6,675 nt of DNA from Actinomycetota bacterium (GTDB taxonomy: Bacteria; Actinomycetota; Acidimicrobiia; Acidimicrobiales; JACCXE01), in assembly GCA_013697265.1 (NCBI GenBank), contig JACCXE010000048.1, positions 1 through 6,675 of the forward strand, read 5' to 3'. Position 1 is the stretch's first letter, and every line of letters begins with the position of its first letter. Both the position numbers and the translations under genes were made by a program. A model generated the notes under the pieces. It had not been told where the DNA came from, ran no database searches, and worked only from the letters and a program-made list of their open reading frames with translations. Below, piece by piece: positions 1-6,281 of this stretch.

Positions 1-749
1 GCGTGCGCGGCGGCCACGTTCAACGAACTGGCGGATCCGGTCATCGGAATAGCGACGGTCAGATCAGCCGCGTCGCGCAACGAACGGCTCAGGCCCGCCT
101 TCTCGTTGCCGAACAACAACGCCAGGGGTGGCGGCGGAATGTCGTCGAGGGCCGCATCGCCCGATTCATCCGTAGCGACGAGCCGGACCTCGGCCGAGTT
201 GGCCCACGACGTGAGTTCGGCAGTGGCAGCGACTTCGACGATCGGCACCGCGAAGAACGAGCCGGTGCTGGCCCGGACGGCCCGCGGGTCGTAAGGGTCA
301 GCTGCATGCCCGAGGACAATCACCGCAGCGCCGCCAAGCGCATCGGAACTGCGCAGTATCGTGCCGATATTGCCCGGGCCCGACGGTCGGTCGAGCACGG
401 TGGCGACGAACGGGCCGCCGACGTCAAGGTCGGCCAGTAGACGAGGCCGTTTCTCCACGACCAGCAGCAATTCAGGCGGGTCTTCGCGGTCGCTCAACGC
501 GTTGAACAGGTCGGCGGCAACTTCGACGGTATTTCCCACGCGATCCAGTACCGACTGCGCCCACGTCGAGCGCCTCGCCGCAGGCGGGATAAGGGCGATG
601 CGCACGGTCCACCCGTGCGCGAGCGCGGCGTCGATGTTGCGAACGCCTTCGACGATGAACGCGTTCTCGCGGTTGCGCTTCTGCCGGTTCGTGCGCAGCG
701 CCTCGAGCACTTGATACTCGGCGTTGGCCGAGCGGATGTTGCGGGTCAC
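1..749 (-). CDS. SpoU/TrmH-family RNA 2'-O-ribose methyltransferase (3' end cut by window edge)
   Basis: Reading the minus strand from a GTG at 749 gives 249 uninterrupted codons running off the left edge. The N-terminal ~45 residues (RNRENAFIVEGVRNID at 25-40) resemble the substrate-binding domain of SpoU methyltransferases. All three SpoU signature motifs follow: motif 1 GPGNIGTILRSSDA (N127, R133), motif 2 GNEKAGL (E216) and motif 3 IPMTGSASSLNVAAAH (S242, N244). These form the knotted SAM-binding fold that methylates a ribose 2'-hydroxyl in rRNA or tRNA; the exact target cannot be read from sequence. Motif 2 has Lys where Gly is common. Only the last few residues should be missing, since the family ends soon after motif 3. 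The GTG overlaps the TGA stop of the upstream corA-like gene by 4 bp (GTGA), suggesting translational coupling. Family call is firm; gene name left open. Confidence 0.92.
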   Translation of the reverse strand, partial: MTRNIRSANAEYQVLEALRTNRQKRNRENAFIVEGVRNIDAALAHGWTVRIALIPPAARRSTWAQSVLDRVGNTVEVAADLFNALSDREDPPELLLVVEKRPRLLADLDVGGPFVATVLDRPSGPGNIGTILRSSDALGGAAVIVLGHAADPYDPRAVRASTGSFFAVPIVEVAATAELTSWANSAEVRLVATDESGDAALDDIPPPPLALLFGNEKAGLSRSLRDAADLTVAIPMTGSASSLNVAAAH

Positions 750-1642
750 AACCAGTCGCGGCGCCGGAAGTAGGAGTAGCCCACGACTGTGAGCGTCAGC
801 ATCAACCCGAGCGCGAAGGGATACCCGTATTTCCAGCCCAGCTCGGGCATGTGCTGAAAGTTCATGCCGTAGATCCCGGCGATCAACGTCGCGCCGAGCA
901 GCAACGCGCCCCAACTCGTCATGCGCTTCATCACGTCGTTCATGCGATTCGAGATGATCGCGAGGTGCGCGTCGACCGCGTTGCCCATCAGTTCGCGGTG
1001 GCTGTCGATCGTGTCGACGGCGCGGAGCAAGTGGTCGTACACGTCTTGCATCAGAACAAGCGACGGGGCGTCGATGAACTCGACCTCACCGCGCAGGAGC
1101 CCGGCGAGAACGTCTCGCAGGGGCATCACGCGACGTCGAAACGACACAAGCGTGCGGCGCACATCGAAGAGCCGTTGCTGGATATCACGTTCGTGCAATT
1201 CCTCGCCGAACACCGCCTCTTCGATCTCCTCGATCTGGTCCTCGGAGACGTCGAGCGCGACGAAATATTCGTCGACGATCTCGTCGAGAATGGCGTGCAC
1301 GATGACGCCTACCGAGCGGGCGTCGTCTCCGACGCGGTTGCAACGAGAACGGGCGGCTTTTGGCTCCCAGGCGCCGCCTTCGTCGTTGCGCTCGCGCACG
1401 GTGACCACCCAGTCCGGCCCGATGAACACGTCCACTTCGCTCAGGCCGGCCGAGTACGCGACAAGGAACGCATGGTTCGTGTACAGCTCGAGCTTTGGGC
1501 GCTGGCCTTTTTCGGTGACGTCCTCAACCGCCATCGGGTGCAGGCCGAAGTCTTGGGTGAGCTTTTCCAACTCCTCGAGGGTCGGGTCAACGACGTCGAT
1601 CCACCGCGCCGACGGCGCCGAAAGGAGTTCGTGAACAGTCAC
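746..1642 (-). CDS. corA: CorA-family magnesium/cobalt transport protein
   Basis: This is a 298-residue CorA-type divalent cation channel of the inner membrane, which as a pentamer lets Mg2+ (and Co2+/Ni2+) in. The N-terminal ~180 residues match the cytoplasmic funnel domain (WIDVVDPTLEELEKL, then HPMAVEDVTEKGQRPKLELY). A long charged helical stalk follows. The end holds two membrane segments (about 242-259 and 273-291), with the YGMNF signature at 258-262 followed by MPEL, the standard selectivity loop. The C-terminus is basic (RRRDWL), as in the family. The open frame extends upstream to 1810, but those 56 residues lie inside the thioesterase gene and are Arg/Gly-rich nonsense; the GTG at 1642 is the last start before CorA homology and gives a normal length. 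It lies 11 nt after the thioesterase stop and overlaps the next gene by 4 bp, so it is the middle of a three-gene operon. Confidence 0.93.
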   Translation of the reverse strand: MTVHELLSAPSARWIDVVDPTLEELEKLTQDFGLHPMAVEDVTEKGQRPKLELYTNHAFLVAYSAGLSEVDVFIGPDWVVTVRERNDEGGAWEPKAARSRCNRVGDDARSVGVIVHAILDEIVDEYFVALDVSEDQIEEIEEAVFGEELHERDIQQRLFDVRRTLVSFRRRVMPLRDVLAGLLRGEVEFIDAPSLVLMQDVYDHLLRAVDTIDSHRELMGNAVDAHLAIISNRMNDVMKRMTSWGALLLGATLIAGIYGMNFQHMPELGWKYGYPFALGLMLTLTVVGYSYFRRRDWL

Positions 1643-1650
1643 TACGCGCG

Positions 1651-1656
1651 ACGCTA
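1651..1656 (-). promoter_or_regulatory. possible -10 box (TAGCGT) for leaderless transcription of corA
   Basis: On the minus strand TAGCGT (fits TANNNT) ends 8 nt before the GTG at 1642. Its first three bases are also the thioesterase stop codon. There is no convincing Shine-Dalgarno sequence before this GTG, which suits either leaderless or coupled translation. No -35 is recognisable. This is a weak call, listed because the same arrangement recurs before three other starts in the window. Confidence 0.3.
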
Positions 1657-2475
1657 CGACGCCGACGCCGACGGGGGCGCGGGCGCGGCGGTGAACCGTG
1701 AAATCTGTCGGCTCATCGCGAGGACGTTGCCCCGCTCCGACCAGATCTCGCCGTCCTCCTCGACGTAGCCGCCCGCCAGTACGCGGCTCTGAAACTGACA
1801 CCACACCCACCCGGGCTCCGGGTTGTTGCGGAAGTGGATGGTCAACTCGATCGTGGGCGCCAGCCCCGGCCCCCGCCGCATGAATATGGGTGGGGGCCAG
1901 CAGTCGGTGAACAGCGGCACGGCAACGGTGTCGAGGTCGCGGTCGTTGAGCCTCGTCCAGCCTCCGACCACCGCGTGCGCGCCGTTGCCGGCGAACGGGT
2001 CGGCCGAGTTGGGGGCGCGGTAGGTGAAGCGCTCGATGAAGCTCATGAGCGGCATCGACTCGCTGAGCGGCACCTCGCGTACCGGCACTCCGACTCCGGG
2101 GGGAGTCACCGCCGGCGTCTTGAGGTCGACGTCGTAGGGCTGGTCGTCACGGCGCCGGCCGAAGACCGCGATCGAACGGGCTCGCACCGTGCCGTGCTGC
2201 ACGAGCGCCGCGTCCATGAACGCGTGGCTGCGCGTCGAATGGCTCACCGCGATGCTGACCTGGCACGGACCTTGCTCAGGGCGACCGACGTAGTGAGTGG
2301 TCATGCTCAGCGGGTCGGGTTGGGGCGAGACCGCCATAAGGCCCCGCAGCAAAATGCTTGCGATGTAGCCGCCGTTGGGCCCGCCGCCGATCATCCAGCG
2401 GTCGGTAACCGCACCCTCAAAGTGGCCGTCACCCAGATCTCGCAAGGCCGTATCGGTGTCGAACTCCGTCGCCAT
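1654..2475 (-). CDS. TesB-like acyl-CoA thioesterase, double hot-dog
   Basis: The 273-residue product should hydrolyse acyl-CoA to free acid and CoA in the cytoplasm. It has two hot-dog halves. The first (about 18-107) contains WMIGGGPNGGYIASILLRGL and ends with SIAVFGRRR. The second (about 165-261) contains LFTDCWPPPIF, TIELTIHFR, GGYVEEDGEIW and AMSRQISRF. D191, T212 and Q257 line up with the Asp-Thr-Gln catalytic set of E. coli TesB; this alignment was made by eye. The C-terminal tail is a low-complexity Ala/Pro/Ser stretch. The frame continues upstream to 2667, but the ATG at 2475 directly precedes recognisable sequence and the extension would run into the divergent dehydrogenase gene. 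It is first in an apparent operon with the CorA and SpoU genes. Natural substrate unknown; placement opposite an acyl-CoA dehydrogenase supports a fatty-acyl-CoA role. Confidence 0.87.
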   Translation of the reverse strand: MATEFDTDTALRDLGDGHFEGAVTDRWMIGGGPNGGYIASILLRGLMAVSPQPDPLSMTTHYVGRPEQGPCQVSIAVSHSTRSHAFMDAALVQHGTVRARSIAVFGRRRDDQPYDVDLKTPAVTPPGVGVPVREVPLSESMPLMSFIERFTYRAPNSADPFAGNGAHAVVGGWTRLNDRDLDTVAVPLFTDCWPPPIFMRRGPGLAPTIELTIHFRNNPEPGWVWCQFQSRVLAGGYVEEDGEIWSERGNVLAMSRQISRFTAAPAPPSASAS

Positions 2476-2497
2476 CGCGACAGCATGGCCCAGAAAA

Positions 2498-2513
2498 TTG
2501 ACCGGTTGGTCAA
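2498..2513. promoter_or_regulatory. perfect inverted repeat (TTGACC-GGTT-GGTCAA), candidate operator
   Basis: Two 6-bp arms, TTGACC and GGTCAA, separated by 4 bp, lie in the 52-bp gap between the divergent thioesterase (start 2475) and acyl-CoA dehydrogenase (start 2528). The palindrome ends one base before the presumed -10 of the dehydrogenase and about 22 bp upstream of the thioesterase start, so a dimeric regulator bound here could affect both promoters. TetR- and GntR-type regulators often control acyl-CoA genes this way, but the motif matches no consensus I recognise. Each arm also reads TTGACC outward and might serve as a -35 element; a CATGCT hexamer at 2487-2482 on the minus strand is the nearest -10 for the thioesterase, with an overlong 20-nt spacer. 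Confidence 0.5.
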
Positions 2514-2514
2514 G

Positions 2515-2520
2515 TACAGT
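2515..2520 (+). promoter_or_regulatory. possible -10 box (TACAGT), leaderless start of acyl-CoA dehydrogenase
   Basis: TACAGT fits the actinobacterial TANNNT -10 and ends 7 nt before the ATG at 2528, so transcription would begin at or next to the start codon. There is no purine-rich ribosome binding site upstream of this ATG (the preceding bases are CCGCGCC), which favours a leaderless message. No good -35 lies 17-18 bp upstream; that position is A-rich (2492-2497). Confidence 0.45.
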
Positions 2521-2527
2521 CCGCGCC

Positions 2528-3763
2528 ATGTCTACGAGCACCGAAACGACGGTTCGCGACGAGGTCGTCGGCTGGCTGCGGGCCAACTTGCCGCCCGAGT
2601 GGGTCGAGGGGATCGAAAACAACGACCAGGCCAAGCTGGCCGAAGGACGCAAGAAGGTCGAGTTCAACGACTGGTGCGCGCGGCTCGGAGAGGCGGGTTA
2701 CGCCACTCCGAGTTGGCCCAAAGAGTATGGAGGCGCTGGCCTTGACCCTGAGGGGGTGCGCGTCGTGATGAGCGAACTCGGCCGCTACAAGGTGCCGCGT
2801 AGCTTCAACGTGATCGGCATCGGGATGGGCGGTCCGACGGTCATGCAATGGGGCAGCGAAGACATGAAGCGCACGCTGTTGCCGCCGATGGCCCAGCATC
2901 GCGAGATCTGGTGCCAGCTTTTCAGCGAGCCGTCGGCCGGTTCCGACGTCGCCACGCTCGCGACGCGGGCCGTACGAGACGGCGACGAGTGGGTCGTCAA
3001 CGGTCAAAAGGTTTGGACGACCTTGGCTCACATGGCGAAGTGGGGGATGCTCGTGGCCCGCACCGACCCCGACGCGCCGAAACACAAAGGCCTGACTTAT
3101 TTCATCGTGGACATGCACGCGCCGGGTGTCGAGGTACGTCCGCTCAAGCAAATCACGGGCGACGCCGAGTTCAACGAAGTGTTCTTCACCGACGTCCGCA
3201 TCCCCGACTCCATGCGCTGCGGTGACGTGGGCGGTGGGTGGGCGGTGGCAACCGAGACGCTGATGAACGAGCGCGTCGCGCTGTCGGGCGAAGGTTCGGT
3301 CGGAGGCGGCAACGTAGGTGGCGGCGCGATCGACGATCTAATCCGTCGAGCGAAGGCGTCGGGGCAGTGGGACGAGCCCGTGCTGCGCGACAAGTTGGCG
3401 CAATTGGCGATCGAAGGCCGCATCAACAAGATCACCAATCTCCGCGCCGCGGCGGCACGCGGCGGGGGCAAGCGGCCCGGACCCGAGGGCTCGATCACGA
3501 AGCTGTTCCAGGCGGAGTACAACAAGCGACTGCAAGTTGTGGCTATGGAAATGCTGGGAGCGTCAGCGACTGCGTGGAGCGCAGGCGACGACGCGGCCAC
3601 CGGCTCGTCGGTCCGGGGCTTCCTGCGGTCGCGGGCCAACACGATCGAGGGCGGCACGAGCGAGATCATGCGCAACATCCTCGGCGAGCGCGTGCTCGGC
3701 CTGCCCAAGGAGCCGGCAACTGACCGCGACATCCCCTGGGTGGATATTCCACGCGGGGTCTAA
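2528..3763 (+). CDS. acyl-CoA dehydrogenase (FadE-type)
   Basis: The 411-residue flavoenzyme should introduce a C2-C3 double bond into an acyl-CoA, using FAD and passing electrons to ETF. Family blocks appear in order: GYATPSWPKEYGGAGLD (57-73), the FAD/substrate motif WCQLFSEPSAGSDVA (128-142), WVVNGQKVWTTLAHMAKWGM (155-174), GWAVATETLMNER (237-249) and the C-terminal TIEGGTSEIMRNILGERVLGLPKEP (372-396). E374 in IEGGTSEI occupies the position of the catalytic base of medium-chain enzymes. Length is normal. A Gly-rich stretch, GEGSVGGGNVGGGAIDD (254-270), looks like a flexible loop. The frame is open back to 2375, but ATG 2528 gives the normal N-terminus and avoids overlap with the divergent thioesterase. 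Resemblance is to mycobacterial FadE proteins, including those of lipid and sterol breakdown; the true chain or ring substrate cannot be told. Confidence 0.94.
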   Translation: MSTSTETTVRDEVVGWLRANLPPEWVEGIENNDQAKLAEGRKKVEFNDWCARLGEAGYATPSWPKEYGGAGLDPEGVRVVMSELGRYKVPRSFNVIGIGMGGPTVMQWGSEDMKRTLLPPMAQHREIWCQLFSEPSAGSDVATLATRAVRDGDEWVVNGQKVWTTLAHMAKWGMLVARTDPDAPKHKGLTYFIVDMHAPGVEVRPLKQITGDAEFNEVFFTDVRIPDSMRCGDVGGGWAVATETLMNERVALSGEGSVGGGNVGGGAIDDLIRRAKASGQWDEPVLRDKLAQLAIEGRINKITNLRAAAARGGGKRPGPEGSITKLFQAEYNKRLQVVAMEMLGASATAWSAGDDAATGSSVRGFLRSRANTIEGGTSEIMRNILGERVLGLPKEPATDRDIPWVDIPRGV

Positions 3764-3768
3764 TTGCG

Positions 3769-3774
3769 TAACGT
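3769..3774 (+). promoter_or_regulatory. possible -10 box (TAACGT), leaderless start of the 3781 gene
   Basis: TAACGT lies in the 17-bp gap after the dehydrogenase stop and ends 6 nt before the GTG at 3781. There is no purine-rich ribosome binding site, so leaderless initiation is plausible. It would give the following three genes a promoter independent of the dehydrogenase. No -35 was recognised. Confidence 0.4.
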
Positions 3775-3780
3775 TGCGGC

Positions 3781-4308
3781 GTGAGCCACCCCGAACCCGC
3801 GCACGACGACAACTGCGAACACGACCACGACAAGCACGTCCCGGACACGCCACCCGAGGTGCAAGCCGAACGGCAAACGAGGCTCACTGAGACGCTCAAC
3901 GCGCTTACGGTCCAAGACCTCAACGCGCACTTGCAAAAAGCGCCTGATCAGGTTCGCAGTGCGCTCACCCAACGCCTTGCGGTTCGCCTCGACCCCAAGT
4001 TCGTCAAGGGTGGTGTGGGCCGGCTAATCCGCACGAGGATCCGTGGCCTGTCTCCGACGAAGCAGATCGAGATGGCGGCTGAGCTCACCGCAGGCCTCGA
4101 CCACGAATCGGCCGAGTTCCTCGGCGAGGAAAGCTTCGAGCTTCCCACCCGTGACGACCTCGACCGCTTGGTCGACCACCTCCTGAAGTCGCACTCGCCG
4201 GTAATCGTGCGCGCCTACATCGCCTGCACCGCCGCGGCCGACGCGCCGGTAGCCGCGGAACTCGACCACCTCATGAGCGACAGTCGCTTGGCGCTGTCCG
4301 GCGGCTGA
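3781..4308 (+). CDS. conserved-looking protein of unknown function with His/Asp-rich N-terminus
   Basis: I do not recognise this 175-residue protein. The first ~22 residues are rich in His, Asp and Glu (H3, H8, H14, H16, H19, with C12) and could bind a metal ion, though they may simply be a disordered acidic tail. The rest looks soluble and mostly helical, with no signal peptide or membrane segment. A basic patch, KFVKGGVGRLIRTRIRGLSPTK (split here as KFVKGGVGRL at 79-88 and IRTRIRGLSPTK at 89-100), is followed by an acidic half containing EFLGEESFELPTRDDLDRL. The start is GTG at 3781. The stop TGA at 4306-4308 overlaps the ATG of the next ORF by one base (TGATG), so translation of the DivIVA-Mca ORF is probably coupled to it. 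Context suggests a partner of that protein; the zinc dependence of Mca makes a metal-related role a weak speculation. Confidence 0.75.
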   Translation: MSHPEPAHDDNCEHDHDKHVPDTPPEVQAERQTRLTETLNALTVQDLNAHLQKAPDQVRSALTQRLAVRLDPKFVKGGVGRLIRTRIRGLSPTKQIEMAAELTAGLDHESAEFLGEESFELPTRDDLDRLVDHLLKSHSPVIVRAYIACTAAADAPVAAELDHLMSDSRLALSGG

Positions 4309-5591
4309 TGGAATACGACTTCGATGAGCTTCGACCTGAAGTCATCCGTGAGGTTGGCTTCCGTGAACGGATGCGGGGCTACGACCCCGGTGATGTCGAC
4401 CCGTTGCTCGACGCGCTGGCGCTGAAAGTCGACGACATCTATGAGTCGCTGCAGCGGCTCGACGCGTTCCTCGCAGATCCGCCGGCACCTGAGAGGCCAG
4501 CCCGCCTCACCGACATCGCCGCACTGGCCGCGTTGCTCCACGTGGGTCGGGCCGCGCGCGAAGGTCGAGCGATTGTGCATGCGGCGCAGGTCGAATCAGG
4601 GTTGCGGCGGGTGCCCGACCGGGACGAAACGCGCGAGGAGCGACTGGCGCGCGCCTTGATCCACGCGCCTCGTTCCGAGGCACCCGATTACCCAACTACC
4701 GTGAACGGCATGGACGAGCGCCTCTGTCTTCTCGCCGTGCACGCCCACCCGGATGACGAAGCATCCAAAGGCGCGGGCACCGTTGCCAAGTACCACGCGC
4801 TAGGCGTGCACACCGTGCTCGTGTGCTGCACCGGAGGCGAAGAGGGCGACATCCTGAACCCCGCGATGGACACCGACGAGGTGAAGGCCGACATCGGGGC
4901 CGTGCGTCGGGCCGAACTCGACGCCGCGGCCAAGGTGATCGGTTACGACGAGGTCGTCCTGCTCGGCTACCGCGACTCGGGCATGCCCGACAGCGAGGCG
5001 AACCGGAACGCTGCGAGCTTTGCCCAGGCGCCGCTCGAGGAAGCAGTCGGCCGGCTGGTGGCGATCCTGCGTCGCACGAGGCCGCAAGTGGTCGTTACCT
5101 ACGGCGATAAACAAGAGCGCTATCCCCACCCCGACCACCTACGGGTGCACGAGATAACGATGGCCGCGGTCGACGCTGCGGCCGACCCCAGTCAATACCC
5201 GGATTCGGGCGAGCCGTGGGCCGTGTCGAAGATCTATTACACGGCCTGGTCGTTCAAGCGCATCGTGTTGATGCACGAAAAGTTCCTCGAGCTCGGCCTC
5301 GAGTCGCCCTTCAGCGCGGACTGGTTCAAAGACCGCAAGCCCGACGAGACCGACCACGAACTGACCACCCAGATCGACCTCGCCGGTTTTGAAGAAGTGC
5401 GCCAAGACGCCCTGCGAGCGCACGCCACGCAGATCGACCCCAACTCGCCGTTCTGGTTCGGCCTACCCCCTGAAGTGATGCGCAACATCCATCCCTTCGA
5501 TGACTACGTGCTGGCCCGCGGGCCCCGCGGTGACGGCGACCTAGAAGACGACCTGTTCGCCGGCCTCCCGTCGCCCGCTAACGCCGGGTAG
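4308..5591 (+). CDS. mca: DivIVA-like region fused to mycothiol S-conjugate amidase (Mca)
   Basis: The single 427-codon frame has two parts. Residues 1-134 resemble a DivIVA domain: REVGFRERMRGYDPGDVDPLL (14-34, split as REVGFRERMRGY and DPGDVDPLL) matches the phenylalanine, RGYD and VD positions, and AALLHVGRAAREGRAIVHAA (74-93) matches the later helix. Residues 135-427 (293 aa, usual Mca length) are Mca, which cleaves mycothiol S-conjugates into a mercapturic acid derivative and GlcN-Ins in the cytoplasm. Zinc ligands by analogy with MshB are H147, D150 and H277 (HPDDE; YPHPDH), with D149 as general base and H274 nearby. K154 in EASKGAGT favours Mca over the deacetylase MshB. TGGEEGDILNP, RAHATQID and HPFDDYVLARG are also typical. 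ATG 4710 would give Mca alone. Because no stop separates the parts, the options are a true fusion, two products from one frame, or a sequencing error joining two genes. Confidence 0.88.
   Translation: MEYDFDELRPEVIREVGFRERMRGYDPGDVDPLLDALALKVDDIYESLQRLDAFLADPPAPERPARLTDIAALAALLHVGRAAREGRAIVHAAQVESGLRRVPDRDETREERLARALIHAPRSEAPDYPTTVNGMDERLCLLAVHAHPDDEASKGAGTVAKYHALGVHTVLVCCTGGEEGDILNPAMDTDEVKADIGAVRRAELDAAAKVIGYDEVVLLGYRDSGMPDSEANRNAASFAQAPLEEAVGRLVAILRRTRPQVVVTYGDKQERYPHPDHLRVHEITMAAVDAAADPSQYPDSGEPWAVSKIYYTAWSFKRIVLMHEKFLELGLESPFSADWFKDRKPDETDHELTTQIDLAGFEEVRQDALRAHATQIDPNSPFWFGLPPEVMRNIHPFDDYVLARGPRGDGDLEDDLFAGLPSPANAG
4697..4702 (+). promoter_or_regulatory. possible internal -10 box (TACCGT) before the Mca-only start at 4710
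   Basis: TACCGT fits TANNNT and ends 7 nt before the ATG at 4710, the codon where Mca homology begins. The spacing equals that of the dehydrogenase candidate at 2515-2520. If active, it would give a leaderless message for Mca without its DivIVA-like region. No -35 is evident, and the hexamer lies inside coding sequence, so chance is possible. Confidence 0.35.
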
Positions 5592-5596
5592 GGCCC

Positions 5597-5824
5597 TTGC
5601 CCAAAGACGAGACCCGCTTCGTTGTCACCGTCGCGAACGGAGCGCCGACGGTAACGCTGGTCGAGCCCGGTGACACGCCGCCGCTCGTGTTCACCGCAAC
5701 CGCAGCCGATGCTGAGGCTGTGCGTAGTGGCGCACTGAATCTGAACGTGGGTTTCATGCAGGGTCGGGTGAAAACGGCCGGCGACATGAGACAAGCGCTC
5801 GATTTGCTGCGATCGGCCCGTTAG
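5597..5824 (+). CDS. small SCP2-like (sterol carrier protein fold) protein
   Basis: The 75-residue product resembles the later part of the SCP2 sterol-binding fold. A strand pair (RFVVTVANGAPTVTLVE, 7-23) is followed by the most diagnostic stretch, GALNLNVGFMQGRVKTAGDM (45-64) and a closing helix QALDLL (66-71); SCP2 proteins have a similar G-x-L-x-x-x-x-x-F-M-x-G-x-x-K-x-x-G-D pattern. Full SCP2 domains are about 100 residues, so this is a short version and the lipid-binding tunnel may be incomplete. The only start ahead of the homology is TTG at 5597, since an in-frame TAA lies at 5579-5581. An AGGG at 5590-5593 is a weak, close ribosome binding site. The gene begins 5 bp after the mca stop, so it is almost surely co-translated. 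Ligand and role unknown. Confidence 0.72.
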   Translation: MPKDETRFVVTVANGAPTVTLVEPGDTPPLVFTATAADAEAVRSGALNLNVGFMQGRVKTAGDMRQALDLLRSAR

Positions 5825-5861
5825 CTACTCGTATCCGATCGCCAATTCGGCCCAACAGCTC

Positions 5862-6278
5862 CTAGCTAGTGACGATGACGGAGCCCGTCATCGAGTTGTG
5901 GACCCCGCAGATATACGGATAGGTGCCCGGCGTGTCGAACTGATGCGAGTAACTGGTCGGTGTCGTCTGAGGGCCGAACTTCGGGCCGGACAACTTCAGC
6001 GACTCGATGTCAATGGAGTGATCGAACGCGTCTTGATTCGTCCAGGTGACCGTTGCACCGGCCTTCACCGTGATGGCCTTGGGCCCGAACACGAAGTCTT
6101 TAACGTCGACCTTGTCCGTAGCGGTGGCCGTAGCGGTGGCCGCCGAGGTGGTTGCGGATGTTTTGTCGGGTGGACTCGTGGACGACTCACCGTCGTCGCC
6201 GGCGCATGCGCCCAGAACCGCAAACGCCGCGACTGCACCGATAACAACGAGCCGCCGAGGTCGGAGTGTTTTTCGCAT
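5862..6278 (-). CDS. lipoprotein cupredoxin (amicyanin/plastocyanin-like copper protein)
   Basis: The 138-residue protein is an exported, lipid-anchored blue-copper protein. It starts with basic residues (MRKTLRPRRL), a hydrophobic segment (11-23) and a lipobox LGAC with the acylated cysteine at C25. A Ser/Thr/Ala-rich linker (about 30-55, including the ATATATAT repeat) lifts the domain off the membrane. The cupredoxin domain (57-138) begins VDVKDFVFGPKAITVKAG. Type-1 copper ligands are H87 (DAFDHSI), C124, H127 and M130 (YICGVHNSM), the C-x2-H-x2-M spacing of amicyanins. Likely role: electron transfer or copper binding at the cell surface. The frame is open up to 6341, but ATG 6278 places the signal peptide correctly and the extra 21 residues would cover the promoter region. 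It is transcribed away from the ECF sigma gene and converges on the SCP2-like gene with a 37-bp gap. Confidence 0.91.
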   Translation of the reverse strand: MRKTLRPRRLVVIGAVAAFAVLGACAGDDGESSTSPPDKTSATTSAATATATATDKVDVKDFVFGPKAITVKAGATVTWTNQDAFDHSIDIESLKLSGPKFGPQTTPTSYSHQFDTPGTYPYICGVHNSMTGSVIVTS

Positions 6279-6281
6279 CGA

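Noticed and set aside
3..440. Plus-strand open frame near the left edge
   Set aside because: It is antisense to the SpoU methyltransferase, whose three motifs are intact on the minus strand, and its translation is Arg-rich with no motif.
851..1768. Long plus-strand open frame (305 codons) opposite the CorA gene
   Set aside because: It is the reverse shadow of a gene with a clear GMN motif and two membrane segments. Its translation is Arg/Val/Asp-rich with no recognisable motif, typical of antisense frames in GC-rich DNA.
1643..1810. N-terminal extension of CorA to an ATG at 1810
   Set aside because: The added 56 residues lie inside the thioesterase gene in another frame and are Arg/Gly-rich; CorA similarity begins after the GTG at 1642.
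1834..2745. Long plus-strand open frame (303 codons) opposite the thioesterase
   Set aside because: Arg/His-rich translation without motifs. It overlaps both the convincing thioesterase and the start of the dehydrogenase.
2510..3151. Minus-strand open frame (213 codons) opposite the dehydrogenase
   Set aside because: Shadow of a well-conserved acyl-CoA dehydrogenase; no family motif in the translation.
5822..5868. TAGCTA copies at 5822-5827 and 5863-5868 as a bidirectional terminator between convergent genes
   Set aside because: Each 6-mer is itself palindromic and contains a stop codon. A 6-bp AT-rich stem with a 35-nt loop and no U-run is too weak to call; no other hairpin is evident in the 37-bp gap.
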